64,000 nt of DNA, taken from the NCBI GenBank assembly GCA_907163225.1, contig OU015322.1, positions 2,690,060-2,754,059 of the forward strand, read 5' to 3'. Positions 53,401 through 60,343 of the stretch are shown here, piece by piece; position 1 is the first letter of the stretch, and every line of letters starts with the position of its first letter. The DNA is from an uncultured Rhodocyclaceae bacterium. Lineage in GTDB: Bacteria; Pseudomonadota; Gammaproteobacteria; Burkholderiales; Rhodocyclaceae. A program made the position numbers and the translations under genes. The notes below the pieces were generated by a model. It was not told the origin of the DNA, searched no databases, and was given only the letters and a program-made list of their open reading frames with translations.

Positions 53401-54533
53401 TTCTGACGACCCTGACTGCAGGTGAGAACGACCTGAGCTGGGATGCCGGTCTTTATCGCAAAGCCAGTATCGGTGATCGGGTCTGGGAAGATGCTAACCA
53501 CAACAACTTGCAGGACGCAGGTGAGGCCGGAATCGCAAACGTCACTGTCAAGCTGCAGAATGCAGCCGGCACAACGATTGCAACTACGACCACCAACACC
53601 TCAGGCAACTATAGTTTTGTCAATCTGGATCCGGGCAGCTACCGCGTGGTCTTCGACAAGAGTGCGACGATCTACAAGGGTATAGACATGTCGAACTGGT
53701 CCTGGTCTAGCAAGGATGTCGGTGCCAACGACGGCATTGATGCTGATGCGTCCAGTACAACAGATGTCGCAACGACTGCCTACACCACTCTGGTTTCCGG
53801 TGAAGCCGACATGACATGGGATGCCGGCATTACCCCGATCGTGCTTGATCTGGACGGAAACGGCATCCAGACCATCGCTCGCGAAGATTCGTCGGGCAAG
53901 TTTGATCTGCTGGGAACTGGCCAAGGCATTGATAGCGGCTGGATCTCTGCGGGTGATGCTTTCCTGGCGGTGGATACCAACGGCGATGGCAAGGTGAACA
54001 ATCTTTCCGAGCTGTTCGGTGGACTGGTGAAGGGTGATGGTTTTGCCAAGCTGGCCGACTTCGACAGCAATGGCGATGCACTCATCGATGCACAGGATGC
54101 CCAGTTCTCGGCCCTGCAAGTCTGGCAGGACATCAATGGGAACCATCAAACCGATGCTGGCGAGTTGCGCAGCCTCTCGGCTGCCGGTGTTGTCAGTTTG
54201 CGCACCGACTTTGTTGAGCTGCCGGCGATTGATGCTCAGGGCAATCTCCATCTCGAGCGCAGCAGTGCGGCGCTGGTTGATGGTCGTGCGATCGACATGG
54301 CAGATGTGTATTTCAACGTTTCCCGTGCCGATGCTGAGGCCGCAGGTGTTGAGCTGCCAAGCCTTTCTGCCTTGCTTGGTGACGATACGTCACTCGACGT
54401 GCTACTTGGCACGAATACAGGCTCGACGGTCGTCGCGGCAGGTGATGTGACGACGGTCGATGGTTCGATGGCGACTTTGAGCCAGATGGTAAGTCTGTAT
54501 GACCAGCAACAGCATGACTTGATAGCAGCATAA
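47475..54533 (+). CDS. Giant SdrD/Cna-B-like repeat protein, type I secretion substrate
   Basis: A 2352-residue extracellular protein without a Sec signal peptide. Residues of about 1-225 are cadherin-like (VTPVNDAPSGAD). Then come 15 SdrD_B/Cna-B-like modules with the recurrent GDRVWxDxNxNGVQDAGE, TTTTDxxGNY and PGxY motifs, each with potential calcium ligands. Nine of them lie in three 333-residue repeats (about 227-1225), four follow to about 1690, and two more lie at about 1880-2115. Between these lies a 190-residue beta-rich insert (ATASFDFNGNSATDG and on). The C-terminus (LDLDGNGIQT near 2120, then DTNGDGKVNNLSELFGG) is the RTX-associated calcium-binding type found in type I-exported proteins. 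The opposed T1SS operon downstream is the likely exporter. Confidence 0.88.
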   Translation: MAVTRYSTNVTLCEDTSQNFELYDLLRQADPNYAATDPSKLSLYVFDGTKYVETTTGYFTAVDKDTFTVDMAQMPNFNGVLKVRVLGLDSTGASFILDVNINVTPVNDAPSGADESVALANGGAYVLGVADFGFTDSVEGDALKSVVITTLPTSGQLSLNGLAVVAGQEILATDIAAGSLTYVAPVNTGGAINIDFQVRDTGGTAGCGGNDLDLTPNTITFLVPLPELPATLGDRVWEDKNANGVQDAGESGIQGVTVQLKDNTGTVVQTTTTDINGNYGFEVAPGTYSVAIVTPGGYIVTGQDLGGNEGTDSDINAAGQTATVTLAAGQNNPNVDAGLYQLAELGDRVWIDTNGNGQQDGGEAGVQGVKVTLLDANGAAVGSPLLTDVNGNYLFTNLKPGTYSVQFDKATLPAGYSFTTQDSGADATDSDANTADGKTIQTQLDSGESDKTWDAGIVANPGAITGTVRQDNDNNDSGDTPIAGVTVVLKDSAGNVVGTTTTDANGNYAFNNLPAGSYTVMESNKPGYLDVNDIDGGNPNSIAVNLNPGQISTGNDFVDELPATLGDRVWLDNNANGVQDAGESGIQGVTVQLKDNTGTVVQTTTTDINGNYGFEVAPGTYSVAIVTPGGYIVTGQDLGGNEGTDSDINAAGQTATVTLAAGQNNPNVDAGLYQLAELGDRVWIDTNGNGQQDGGEAGVQGVKVTLLDANGAAVGSPLLTDVNGNYLFTNLKPGTYSVQFDKATLPAGYSFTTQDSGADATDSDANTADGKTIQTQLDSGESDKTWDAGIVANPGAITGTVRQDNDNNDSGDTPIAGVTVVLKDSAGNVVGTTTTDANGNYAFNNLPAGSYTVMESNKPGYLDVNDIDGGNPNSIAVNLNPGQTSTGNDFVDELPATLGDRVWEDKNANGVQDAGESGIQGVTVQLKDNTGTVVQTTTTDINGNYGFEVAPGTYSVAIVTPGGYIVTGQDLGGNEGTDSDINAAGQTAPVTLAAGQNNPNVDAGLYQLAELGDRVWIDTNGNGQQDGGEAGVQGVKVTLLDANGAAVGSPLLTDVNGNYLFTNLKPGTYSVQFDKATLPAGYSFTTQDSGADASDSDANTADGKTIQTQLDSGESDKTWDAGIVANPGAITGTVRQDNDNNDSGDTPIAGVTVVLKDSAGNVVGTTTTDANGNYAFNNLPAGSYTVMESNKPGYLDVNDIDGGNPNSIAVNLNPGQISSGNDFVDELPATLGDRVWEDKNANGVQDAGESGIQGVTVKLLDSNGAVLNSMTTDANGNYLFSNLSPGNYAVQIMAPTGYTITGKDLGGNDATDSDIDPTTGKTIVTTLSAGENDLSWDAGLYKKASLGDRVWLDANKNGVQDSGEAGVAGVTVKLLNAAGTVVATSTTDVSGNYLFQNLMPGSYAVQVVAPNGYVITGKDLGGNDATDSDVDAATGKTVVTTLESGENDLSWDAGLYQNPASIGDRVWLDKNANGVQDAGEAGIAGVAVKLLNSAGAVVGSAATDANGNYLFSNLTPGDYAVQIMAPTGYTITGKDLGGNDATDSDVDAATGKTVLTTLTAGENDLSWDAGLYQKASIGDKVWSDCDADGVQDATEAGVGGVVVKLLNAAGTVVASTTTDANGNYLFKDLVPGDYAIQVVAPTGTTLTTKDQGGNDALDSDVDTVTGKSVLTTLVSGENDMSWDAGLRGARATASFDFNGNSATDGTDGNIRSYTNNGISVNASAFSRDKTSGAWSSAWLGTYGGGLGVTDSSEGNGSANSAHTIDNSGRINYVLFEFSKVVTVDKAYLGYVIGDSDMKIWIGNSANAFTSHVTLSDAVLTSMGFTEVNSTTLTSARWADLNAGNIEGNMLIVSAATTDSNDYFKIQNLVVSATTCVSSAPVTASIGDRVWEDMNANGVQDAGEAGIAGVTVKLLSATGAVVATTTTNASGDYLFNNLTPGDFKVQVVKPTGYYTTGKDLGGNDATDSDVDSTGTTVLTTLTAGENDLSWDAGLYRKASIGDRVWEDANHNNLQDAGEAGIANVTVKLQNAAGTTIATTTTNTSGNYSFVNLDPGSYRVVFDKSATIYKGIDMSNWSWSSKDVGANDGIDADASSTTDVATTAYTTLVSGEADMTWDAGITPIVLDLDGNGIQTIAREDSSGKFDLLGTGQGIDSGWISAGDAFLAVDTNGDGKVNNLSELFGGLVKGDGFAKLADFDSNGDALIDAQDAQFSALQVWQDINGNHQTDAGELRSLSAAGVVSLRTDFVELPAIDAQGNLHLERSSAALVDGRAIDMADVYFNVSRADAEAAGVELPSLSALLGDDTSLDVLLGTNTGSTVVAAGDVTTVDGSMATLSQMVSLYDQQQHDLIAA
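48153..51149 (+). repeat. Three tandem 999-bp in-frame repeats
   Basis: Units begin at 48153, 49152 and 50151; a partial fourth begins at 51150 and diverges after about 90 bp. Each unit encodes 333 residues and three modules. The copies differ at roughly a dozen positions (for example GAAGACAAG versus CTCGACAAC near the start, ACC versus AGC late in copy 3), so they were duplicated or homogenised recently. Confidence 0.97.
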
Positions 54534-54540
54534 ACTCGGC

Positions 54541-54565
54541 GGCACTGCCGGTCTCCGGCAGTGCC
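54541..54565. terminator. Hairpin after the giant gene
   Basis: GGCACTGCCGG-TCT-CCGGCAGTGCC is a perfect 11-bp stem with a 3-base loop, 8 bp past the stop codon. No T-run follows at once, so termination may be partial and the next gene could be read through. Confidence 0.65.
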
Positions 54566-54618
54566 TTCCGGAATTCTTGTAATTGTTTTTGTAGTCATTT
54601 TTTGGGTAGGAGAAATCA

Positions 54619-55302
54619 ATGAAAATGCATCGTTTTTTCAGGTCGACCGCAGCAGCCGTCATGGTTGCAGGTCTTTTCGCCAGTTCTGTAGCGCAAGCCG
54701 ATGATCTGGTGATGTCTCAGGACATCAATTCACTCGGATTTTTCGTTAACGTTAACAAAAACGGCACCGTCATCAATGAGAGTGTGACCGCCGGTTTGTT
54801 CAACGTCTCGAACCAGACCACCGGCAGCACCTTCCTGGCTTTCTGCTATGAGTTGCTTCAGGGCGTTAGCGGTGGCGTACTGAATCCTCCGGGCCTTCCG
54901 TTTGCCAAGGATGCAGCGACTGCTACCGTGCAAAAGCTGTTTAACCAGAGTTTTTCTGGCCTGGATCTGAACGATGCATCGAAAGTTGCCGGCTTCCAGA
55001 TCGCGCTGTGGGAAGCCACGGATGACAACAACCTTGCGAGCGGCAACTATAACGGCTGGGTCGGCGACCCAGCGATTGATGGCGCCGCTGCACTGGGCTT
55101 CGCTACTCAGTATCTCTCCGCACTGGACAACAATGCGCCGGAAACCGGGAAATACGACCTGACCGTTTGGACGAACCCGACCAGCCAGGACATCGTTCAG
55201 GCAGCAGTCCAGACGGGTAACAATGTTCCGGAGCCGACGACCTCGTTGTTGGCCGCACTCGGCCTGGCCGGGTTGGCGCTGGCGCGTCGTCGCAAGGCAT
55301 AA
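54619..55302 (+). CDS. PEP-CTERM protein with thioester-domain-like motifs
   Basis: A 227-residue exported protein: signal peptide (STAAAVMVAGLFASSVAQA), a mature domain of about 170 residues and a PEP-CTERM signal (VPEPTTSLLAALGLAGLAL, then ARRRKA). The domain has FLAFCYELLQG near residue 75 and KVAGFQIALWEATDD near 125. This FC-x-E and QxALW pairing is the pattern of Cys-Gln thioester domains that can bind host or matrix amines covalently. The motif reading is an inference. A GTAGGAG ribosome site precedes it. Part of the signal peptide is encoded by a dispersed element. Confidence 0.82.
   Translation: MKMHRFFRSTAAAVMVAGLFASSVAQADDLVMSQDINSLGFFVNVNKNGTVINESVTAGLFNVSNQTTGSTFLAFCYELLQGVSGGVLNPPGLPFAKDAATATVQKLFNQSFSGLDLNDASKVAGFQIALWEATDDNNLASGNYNGWVGDPAIDGAAALGFATQYLSALDNNAPETGKYDLTVWTNPTSQDIVQAAVQTGNNVPEPTTSLLAALGLAGLALARRRKA
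54626..54658 (+). repeat. Dispersed element in a signal peptide
   Basis: Plus-oriented copy (TTTTTTCAGGTCGACCGCAG then CAGC) in frame, encoding RFFRSTAAAV of the PEP-CTERM protein's signal peptide. Confidence 0.7.
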
Positions 55303-55356
55303 AGCAAGGGCGCCAGAAATGGCGCTGCCTTTCTTTGGCCTGCTGGCCGACTGGGA

Positions 55357-55384
55357 AATTGGGGCTGCGGCCCCAATTTTTATT
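55357..55384 (+). terminator. Intrinsic terminator after the PEP-CTERM gene
   Basis: AATTGGGGC-TGCG-GCCCCAATT perfect stem followed by TTTATTTT. A smaller hairpin (GCGCCA-GAAA-TGGCGC) lies about 45 bp before it. Confidence 0.9.
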
Positions 55385-55512
55385 TTCAGGTATCTTCGGG
55401 CTGAGATATAAAAGTCGGATCAGGAATGCCAAGCCGGCTATCTGCAGATTGTTTCCAGGCTGCTTTGTCCCGGTTCTGGGTTCCATTTTGGTGAATTTTG
55501 GTGAGGTTGATG

Positions 55513-57246
55513 ATGTATTCGGGTCGTTTTATTCGCGGTGCATTCCTGGTGTCCTGTCTTTCCGTTTGGATCGTTCCGGCGCAGGCCATACCAGTGGACA
55601 GTCAGGCGGAATCCCCAACGACATTTACGGCGACGGATGCTTTGCAGTCGAAGTTGCTGGAGGGGCAGGAAGCGCTTGGTGCCGGACAGCTCGACAAAGC
55701 CGAAAAGGCCTTCCTCGAAGTGAATCGGCTTAACCCGAAATCGGCAGATGCCTTACTCGGTCTGGCTGCTATTGCCCAGTCGCAAGGCAAGGCTGAGCGT
55801 GCCCGAGACTGGATGGCCAATGCCGTTGCTGCAGCTCCAGGGCGCCCCGAAATTCTTCAGGCTCAGGCTCGCTTGTTCGCTGAACAAGGCAATCCGGCTG
55901 CTGCGGTCGACGGCTATCGGCGGGCAATTGTCACGAATCCGGACAATCCACGGTTCCGCCTTGACTTGGCCAGCCTCTATCTTGAGCGCCTCAACAAGCC
56001 GGATGATGCCGTTTCTGTGCTCCGCGACCTGGTTAAGCGACAGCCCGGCTTGGCCGTTGCCCATCTGAATCTCGGCCTCGCATGTTCGGCCGCTGGGCGC
56101 CACGAGGAGTCGGTTCGCGCCATCACTGAAGCGACCCGTCTGGATACTACCAATCCCTTTGCTTTTCATGCGCTGGGACTGATTTTGTTAAAGCAGGGAA
56201 ACGCAGCTAGCGCCCTGGTGGCCTTTGACAAGGCGCTGGCCATACGCGCGGTATTTCCTGGCGCGCTCATTGGGCGTGCCGATGCGCTCGCTATGCTGGG
56301 CAAGGTCGACAAGGCGCTTGATGCTTACCGACAAGCCGCGCTCCAGGCGCCGCGCAGTGCCATGCCACACGCCATGCGCGCTCAGCTTCTTGAGCGGGAG
56401 AAGCGCCTCGACGATGCCGAGGCAGCGTATCGTGACGCGCTGGCAGCTGAGTCGAATCATGCTGGCGTAATGAACAATCTTGCCTACCTGCTGGTTGGCC
56501 GGAAGGCCAAACTCGACGAAGCCCTGAGTCTGGCACAGCGTGCGGTCACTGCTGATCCGAGCAAGGCCGGTTATCTGGACACCTTGGGCATGGCGCAAAT
56601 GGCGCGCGGCGATCTGCCTGCCGCTCGCAAGTCATTCGAGCGGGCATTGACCCTCAAACCGGGCAATGAAAAATATCGCGAACATCTCGCGCTTGCGCTT
56701 GCCACTGCAAACGAGGCGTCGAAATCAGCCGTTGCTGTCGCGCCGGCTTCAGCACCCGTAGCGGCTGTGGTCGCACCGGCTGCAATCGTCACAGTGCCCG
56801 CAGCCACCACAGTCAAGTCGGTTTCTGCACCACCGGTTCCGGTCGTCAAGACGGTCGCGGCAGCTGCTCCGGCACCCGCCTCAGTTCAGGTTAAGCAGCC
56901 GCTGGAGGATCCCGCCAAGGTGATCGGCCCGCTTCTCGAGGCGTGGCGTCAAGCCTGGGAGAGCAAGGATGTCGCTCGCTACCTGTCGTTCTACAGCAAG
57001 GACTTTGTACCGCCAGCCAGAAAATCCATTGCCGCATGGGAAGCTGATCGCCGGGCCAAGCTGGAAAAGAACGGCGCCATTCAGGTTCGGGTTCTCAACC
57101 CGTTTTTTGTCTTGTCAGGAAATGTCGCCACCGTGGTTTTTGACCAGCAGTATCAGTCGACCACTTTCAGCGACGCTGGTGGCAAACGGCTTGAATGGAT
57201 CAAGGAAGGCAGCGAATGGCGTATTCGCCGCGAGGGCCCGCGTTAG
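55513..57246 (+). CDS. Exported TPR protein with C-terminal NTF2-like (Cds6-type) domain
   Basis: A 577-residue protein. The ATG at 55513 is chosen over 55510 because GAGG is better spaced. A signal peptide (AFLVSCLSVWIVPAQA) is followed by about ten TPR repeats (residues of about 45-390), an Ala/Val/Pro-rich linker (about 395-465) and a C-terminal domain of about 100 residues (LLEAWRQAWESKDVARYLSF, then SIAAWEADR and WRIRREGPR). The same C-terminal domain ends the TolC-like protein encoded convergently. It is probably a periplasmic scaffold linked to the secretion system. The 3' ends overlap by 4 bases. Confidence 0.85.
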   Translation: MYSGRFIRGAFLVSCLSVWIVPAQAIPVDSQAESPTTFTATDALQSKLLEGQEALGAGQLDKAEKAFLEVNRLNPKSADALLGLAAIAQSQGKAERARDWMANAVAAAPGRPEILQAQARLFAEQGNPAAAVDGYRRAIVTNPDNPRFRLDLASLYLERLNKPDDAVSVLRDLVKRQPGLAVAHLNLGLACSAAGRHEESVRAITEATRLDTTNPFAFHALGLILLKQGNAASALVAFDKALAIRAVFPGALIGRADALAMLGKVDKALDAYRQAALQAPRSAMPHAMRAQLLEREKRLDDAEAAYRDALAAESNHAGVMNNLAYLLVGRKAKLDEALSLAQRAVTADPSKAGYLDTLGMAQMARGDLPAARKSFERALTLKPGNEKYREHLALALATANEASKSAVAVAPASAPVAAVVAPAAIVTVPAATTVKSVSAPPVPVVKTVAAAAPAPASVQVKQPLEDPAKVIGPLLEAWRQAWESKDVARYLSFYSKDFVPPARKSIAAWEADRRAKLEKNGAIQVRVLNPFFVLSGNVATVVFDQQYQSTTFSDAGGKRLEWIKEGSEWRIRREGPR

Positions 57247-59027
57247 TGGGCTGAGACTGCCTTGACTGGCATTCGCGGACGAGCGGTTTCGTTCGAAATT
57301 TGCCACTGGCCGTTGATCCGGACCCAGTCAATTCGTTTGTGTACGGTGTCGCTGAAATTTTCTGACCGGTAGTGCTGAACAAAACGGGTGGACACCCGGT
57401 TGCCATCAATAGCCGCTGATTTCAGTGATTCGATGCGAATCGACGGTGAAATAGCCTGGTTGATGCGCTGCTGACGCTCGGCTTCCCAGGCTGCCGTCGA
57501 ACGGCGACTGGAGGGCTGAAAATCGCTGACATAAAGCGCGCGGTAGGCCTCGTATTTCTTCTCGCCCCAGGCCTCAGCCCATTGACCAAGGCGTGCCTCC
57601 ACATCGGCCACCGGGCTTTGCCCGGGCGGAGTGGCATTGATGCTGGTATCGGGAACGACATTGCTGGCAGCCAGCATGCTGGCTGGTGCCGCCGGCAGGC
57701 TCCTCAGTAATTCTGGGGCAATCGGCGCCGGGTGGTAACGCGTGCGCAGGGCTTCCCGCAACTCACCGGCCAAGCTGAGCAGCCTGGCCTGCAGTACCGT
57801 TTGCCGGGCTCTGCTTTCGACCAGATTACGCTGGGCTTCAAAAAGGTCATCCTGCGCGATCGATACGTCGTTCAGCGAACGGCGCCCTGCCTCGAAATGT
57901 AGCTCGTAGGCGGCAGCGACGCGCTGGGCTGAGAGGACTCGTTGCTCAAGCAAATGATCGATTTTGGCCATTTCTTCCAGTTGACCGTGGATGTCGATGA
58001 TTTCCCGCGAAAGGTCGCTGCTCAACTGGTCGGCATCAGCCTGGGCGGCTTCGTGGCGCTCAATGGCTTCGCTGTGTCTGGCCAGGTTTTTTCCGCCGAG
58101 CGGAATGTCGAGATTGACCCGGAGAAGGTTGCCATGATCGCTGTCGGTTACCGGCACCGGATTGGTGTTGTTGTTCAGGCGCTTGCTGAACTCGAGGTCG
58201 ACGCTGGGCATGAAGCTGCCACGGGCTGCGCCAATCTCTGCCTGGCGAGCCGAGACACGTTGCAGCGCAGCGCGCAGGCGAGGGTTGCGTTCGTGCAGGC
58301 GTTCGATCAGCTGGCTGGTGTTCGCCTCCTGCGGAGTACGGCTGATGGCGGGAAGTACCAGTTGCTCGGGGGGCAGTCCGGTCAGCAAGCGATAGCGATA
58401 CTCGGCGGTCGTCAATTGGCTGCGCAGCTGGCCAAGCAGTGTGCGGCTCTGAATCAGTCGAAGGCTGGCCAAATCGAGCTCGGCCGGGGGAATGCGCCCG
58501 GCGTTGACGCGCTCCGCGACCAGTTGCTTGAGCCGTTCCTGGCGGATGATTGTTTCATCCAGGCTGTTGATCGTTTGGCGCAGTCGAACGACATCGGCGT
58601 AGTTTTCGGTGATTTCGGCGGCAACGCGTTCAAGCACTTCGTCGAGATCGGTCTCGGCAGCATCCCTGCCCAGCTTGGTCGCGCGCAGCCGATAAAAATC
58701 GGTGCCGCCGTTGAACAGGTTCCAACGCAGCGTCGCATCGCCACGCCGCACCGTACGGTCGAAGGGGACGCCCTGCGTTTCATCGCGTGACTTGCTGTTG
58801 CGATACCCCAAGCTGGCGGTTGGCAGATAGTCGGAACGAACCTGAGAAACTTGCGACTCAGCCGCGTTGAGCAGTGCTTGCGCCGAACGGACACTTGGTT
58901 GCTGGAGCAACACTCGCTCGACCACCGCTGGCAGCGCCTCGGCGCCTGCGATGGTCGGAAAGCCGAGCGTGGCAACCAGGCCGCTCAAGAGTGTTGCCTT
59001 GAAGAGGCTTGGAAGGTGACGGTTCAT
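57243..59027 (-). CDS. TolC-family outer-membrane protein of the T1SS with NTF2-like extension
   Basis: A 594-residue protein. The signal peptide is followed by a TolC-type efflux channel (about residues 30-440) with the repeated helical hairpins and the start EALPAVVERVLLQQPSVRSA. The canonical TolC-type channel would end near residue 450. Here about 145 further residues follow, the last 120 being an NTF2-like domain (LGQWAEAWGEKKYEAYRALY, then STAAWEAER and RIDWVRINGQWQISN) homologous to the end of the TPR protein. It forms the third gene of the T1SS operon, coupled by an ATGA overlap. A dispersed element lies within it. Confidence 0.88.
   Translation of the reverse strand: MNRHLPSLFKATLLSGLVATLGFPTIAGAEALPAVVERVLLQQPSVRSAQALLNAAESQVSQVRSDYLPTASLGYRNSKSRDETQGVPFDRTVRRGDATLRWNLFNGGTDFYRLRATKLGRDAAETDLDEVLERVAAEITENYADVVRLRQTINSLDETIIRQERLKQLVAERVNAGRIPPAELDLASLRLIQSRTLLGQLRSQLTTAEYRYRLLTGLPPEQLVLPAISRTPQEANTSQLIERLHERNPRLRAALQRVSARQAEIGAARGSFMPSVDLEFSKRLNNNTNPVPVTDSDHGNLLRVNLDIPLGGKNLARHSEAIERHEAAQADADQLSSDLSREIIDIHGQLEEMAKIDHLLEQRVLSAQRVAAAYELHFEAGRRSLNDVSIAQDDLFEAQRNLVESRARQTVLQARLLSLAGELREALRTRYHPAPIAPELLRSLPAAPASMLAASNVVPDTSINATPPGQSPVADVEARLGQWAEAWGEKKYEAYRALYVSDFQPSSRRSTAAWEAERQQRINQAISPSIRIESLKSAAIDGNRVSTRFVQHYRSENFSDTVHKRIDWVRINGQWQISNETARPRMPVKAVSAH
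57959..57990 (+). repeat. Dispersed element inside the TolC-like gene
   Basis: Plus-oriented copy (TTTTGGCCATTTCTTCCAG then TTGACCGTGG) in a helix-coding part read on the minus strand as HGQLEEMAKI. Confidence 0.7.
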
Positions 59028-60343
59028 CGTTCGCGCAGTGATTTGTCGAGTGTCTTGACGACGGGTTTCAGCAGGTAATCCATCATTGTCCGCTTGCCGG
59101 TCTTGATGCTGGCATCGGAGCCCATGCCCGGTGAAATGGTCAGGCGCTCCTCGGATGAGCCGAGGAAATTCTGCTCCGCTTCGAGAAAGACCTCGAAATA
59201 GGTTTCCTTGCGCTCCGGGTCGAAGATGGCATCTGCGCCAACCCTAACCACCTTGCCGGTCAGCGAGCCGAAAATTGACGAGTCGTAGGCACTGATGCGG
59301 ATTTTTGCTTCCTGCCCGATCTTGATGAAAGCAATGTCGGTCGGTTTGACGCGGCCGCCAATGAGCAGCTTGTCTTCCGCCGGGACGATCTCCATGATCG
59401 TTTCGCCGGCCTTGACGACGCCGCCGACGGTATTGAGGAGCAGGCGATTGACCGTGCCATCCATCGGGGCGCGCAAATCGCGGCGGGCAACCTTGTCGTT
59501 GCGCCCGGTCAATTGCTGGTTGACCGTGGCTGCACGCAATTCGACCTCGTTCTTTTCCTTGCTGGTCTCGGTGGCGAACCGGGACTTTGTCTCGATCAGT
59601 CGCGCCTGAGCCTCCTGAACGGCTGACTGGATCCGGCTGATGGCGATGCGTGTCGTTTCCTGCTCGCCCTTCTGGGCGGTGTAGCGCTGCTGGGCGGTCA
59701 GCAGATCGGCGCGGGCACCGGCGCCTGCCGCAGCCAGCTTCTCCTCGATGGCCAACGCTTCACGGGCCGGGCCGATGGCATCGTTCAGGGCCTGGTGGCG
59801 GGCCCTGGCTTCGGCCAGTTCCTGCTGACGCTGGGCGAGCTGCTTGCTCAGTGTCTCCAGGGTGTTTTCCCGCTCCTGCCGCCGGGATTGCCACAGCGTT
59901 CGCTGCTCGCGCACCAGTTCCGGCGCACTGGCTTCAAGTTCGGCCGGGAAATCCGGCGTCCGGTTCAAGGCTTCTGCCTGCAAGCGAATCAATGAAGCCT
60001 GCGCCCCCCAGTAGGTTTGCTGGCTTTCGCCCTGTTCTGCGTTGAACTGGAGGTTTTGCACCGTTGCCAGCAAATCACCTTTTTTGACCTGCGAGCCTTC
60101 GCGAGCGGCAACGGCCTGGAGAATGCCCCCCTCCATGCTCTGAATTTGCTGGATGCGGCTTGAAGGAATGACAGAGCCGATGGCATTGACCGAGATGTCG
60201 AGCTGGGCAAAACTCATCCAGCCAAGCAGTAGTACGAAAAACAGCGCAGTCGTACCGATCAGAAACTGCACGGCCCGGCGCGGCCCGCGATCGTAATCGT
60301 GGTGAGAGGAGAGCGGCTCAAGCCGCGTCGGCTTCGGTTTCAT
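59024..60343 (-). CDS. HlyD-family membrane fusion protein of the T1SS
   Basis: A 439-residue periplasmic adaptor that bridges the ABC transporter and TolC. One N-terminal membrane segment (FLIGTTALFFVLLLGWMSF near residue 30) is followed by a lipoyl half-motif (GSVIPSSRIQQIQSMEGGI), a long coiled-coil hairpin (about 130-290) and the C-terminal barrel with DLRAPMDGTVNRLLLNTVGG and GMGSDASIKTGKRTMMDYLLKP (both given in part). The ending is typical of LapC/PrsE-type proteins. Coupled to both neighbours by ATGA overlaps. Confidence 0.95.
   Translation of the reverse strand: MKPKPTRLEPLSSHHDYDRGPRRAVQFLIGTTALFFVLLLGWMSFAQLDISVNAIGSVIPSSRIQQIQSMEGGILQAVAAREGSQVKKGDLLATVQNLQFNAEQGESQQTYWGAQASLIRLQAEALNRTPDFPAELEASAPELVREQRTLWQSRRQERENTLETLSKQLAQRQQELAEARARHQALNDAIGPAREALAIEEKLAAAGAGARADLLTAQQRYTAQKGEQETTRIAISRIQSAVQEAQARLIETKSRFATETSKEKNEVELRAATVNQQLTGRNDKVARRDLRAPMDGTVNRLLLNTVGGVVKAGETIMEIVPAEDKLLIGGRVKPTDIAFIKIGQEAKIRISAYDSSIFGSLTGKVVRVGADAIFDPERKETYFEVFLEAEQNFLGSSEERLTISPGMGSDASIKTGKRTMMDYLLKPVVKTLDKSLRER

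Noticed and set aside
59505-59535. CTGGTTGACCGTGG in the HlyD gene as a dispersed element
   Set aside because: The right half fits, but the T-rich left half is absent; kept out of the count.
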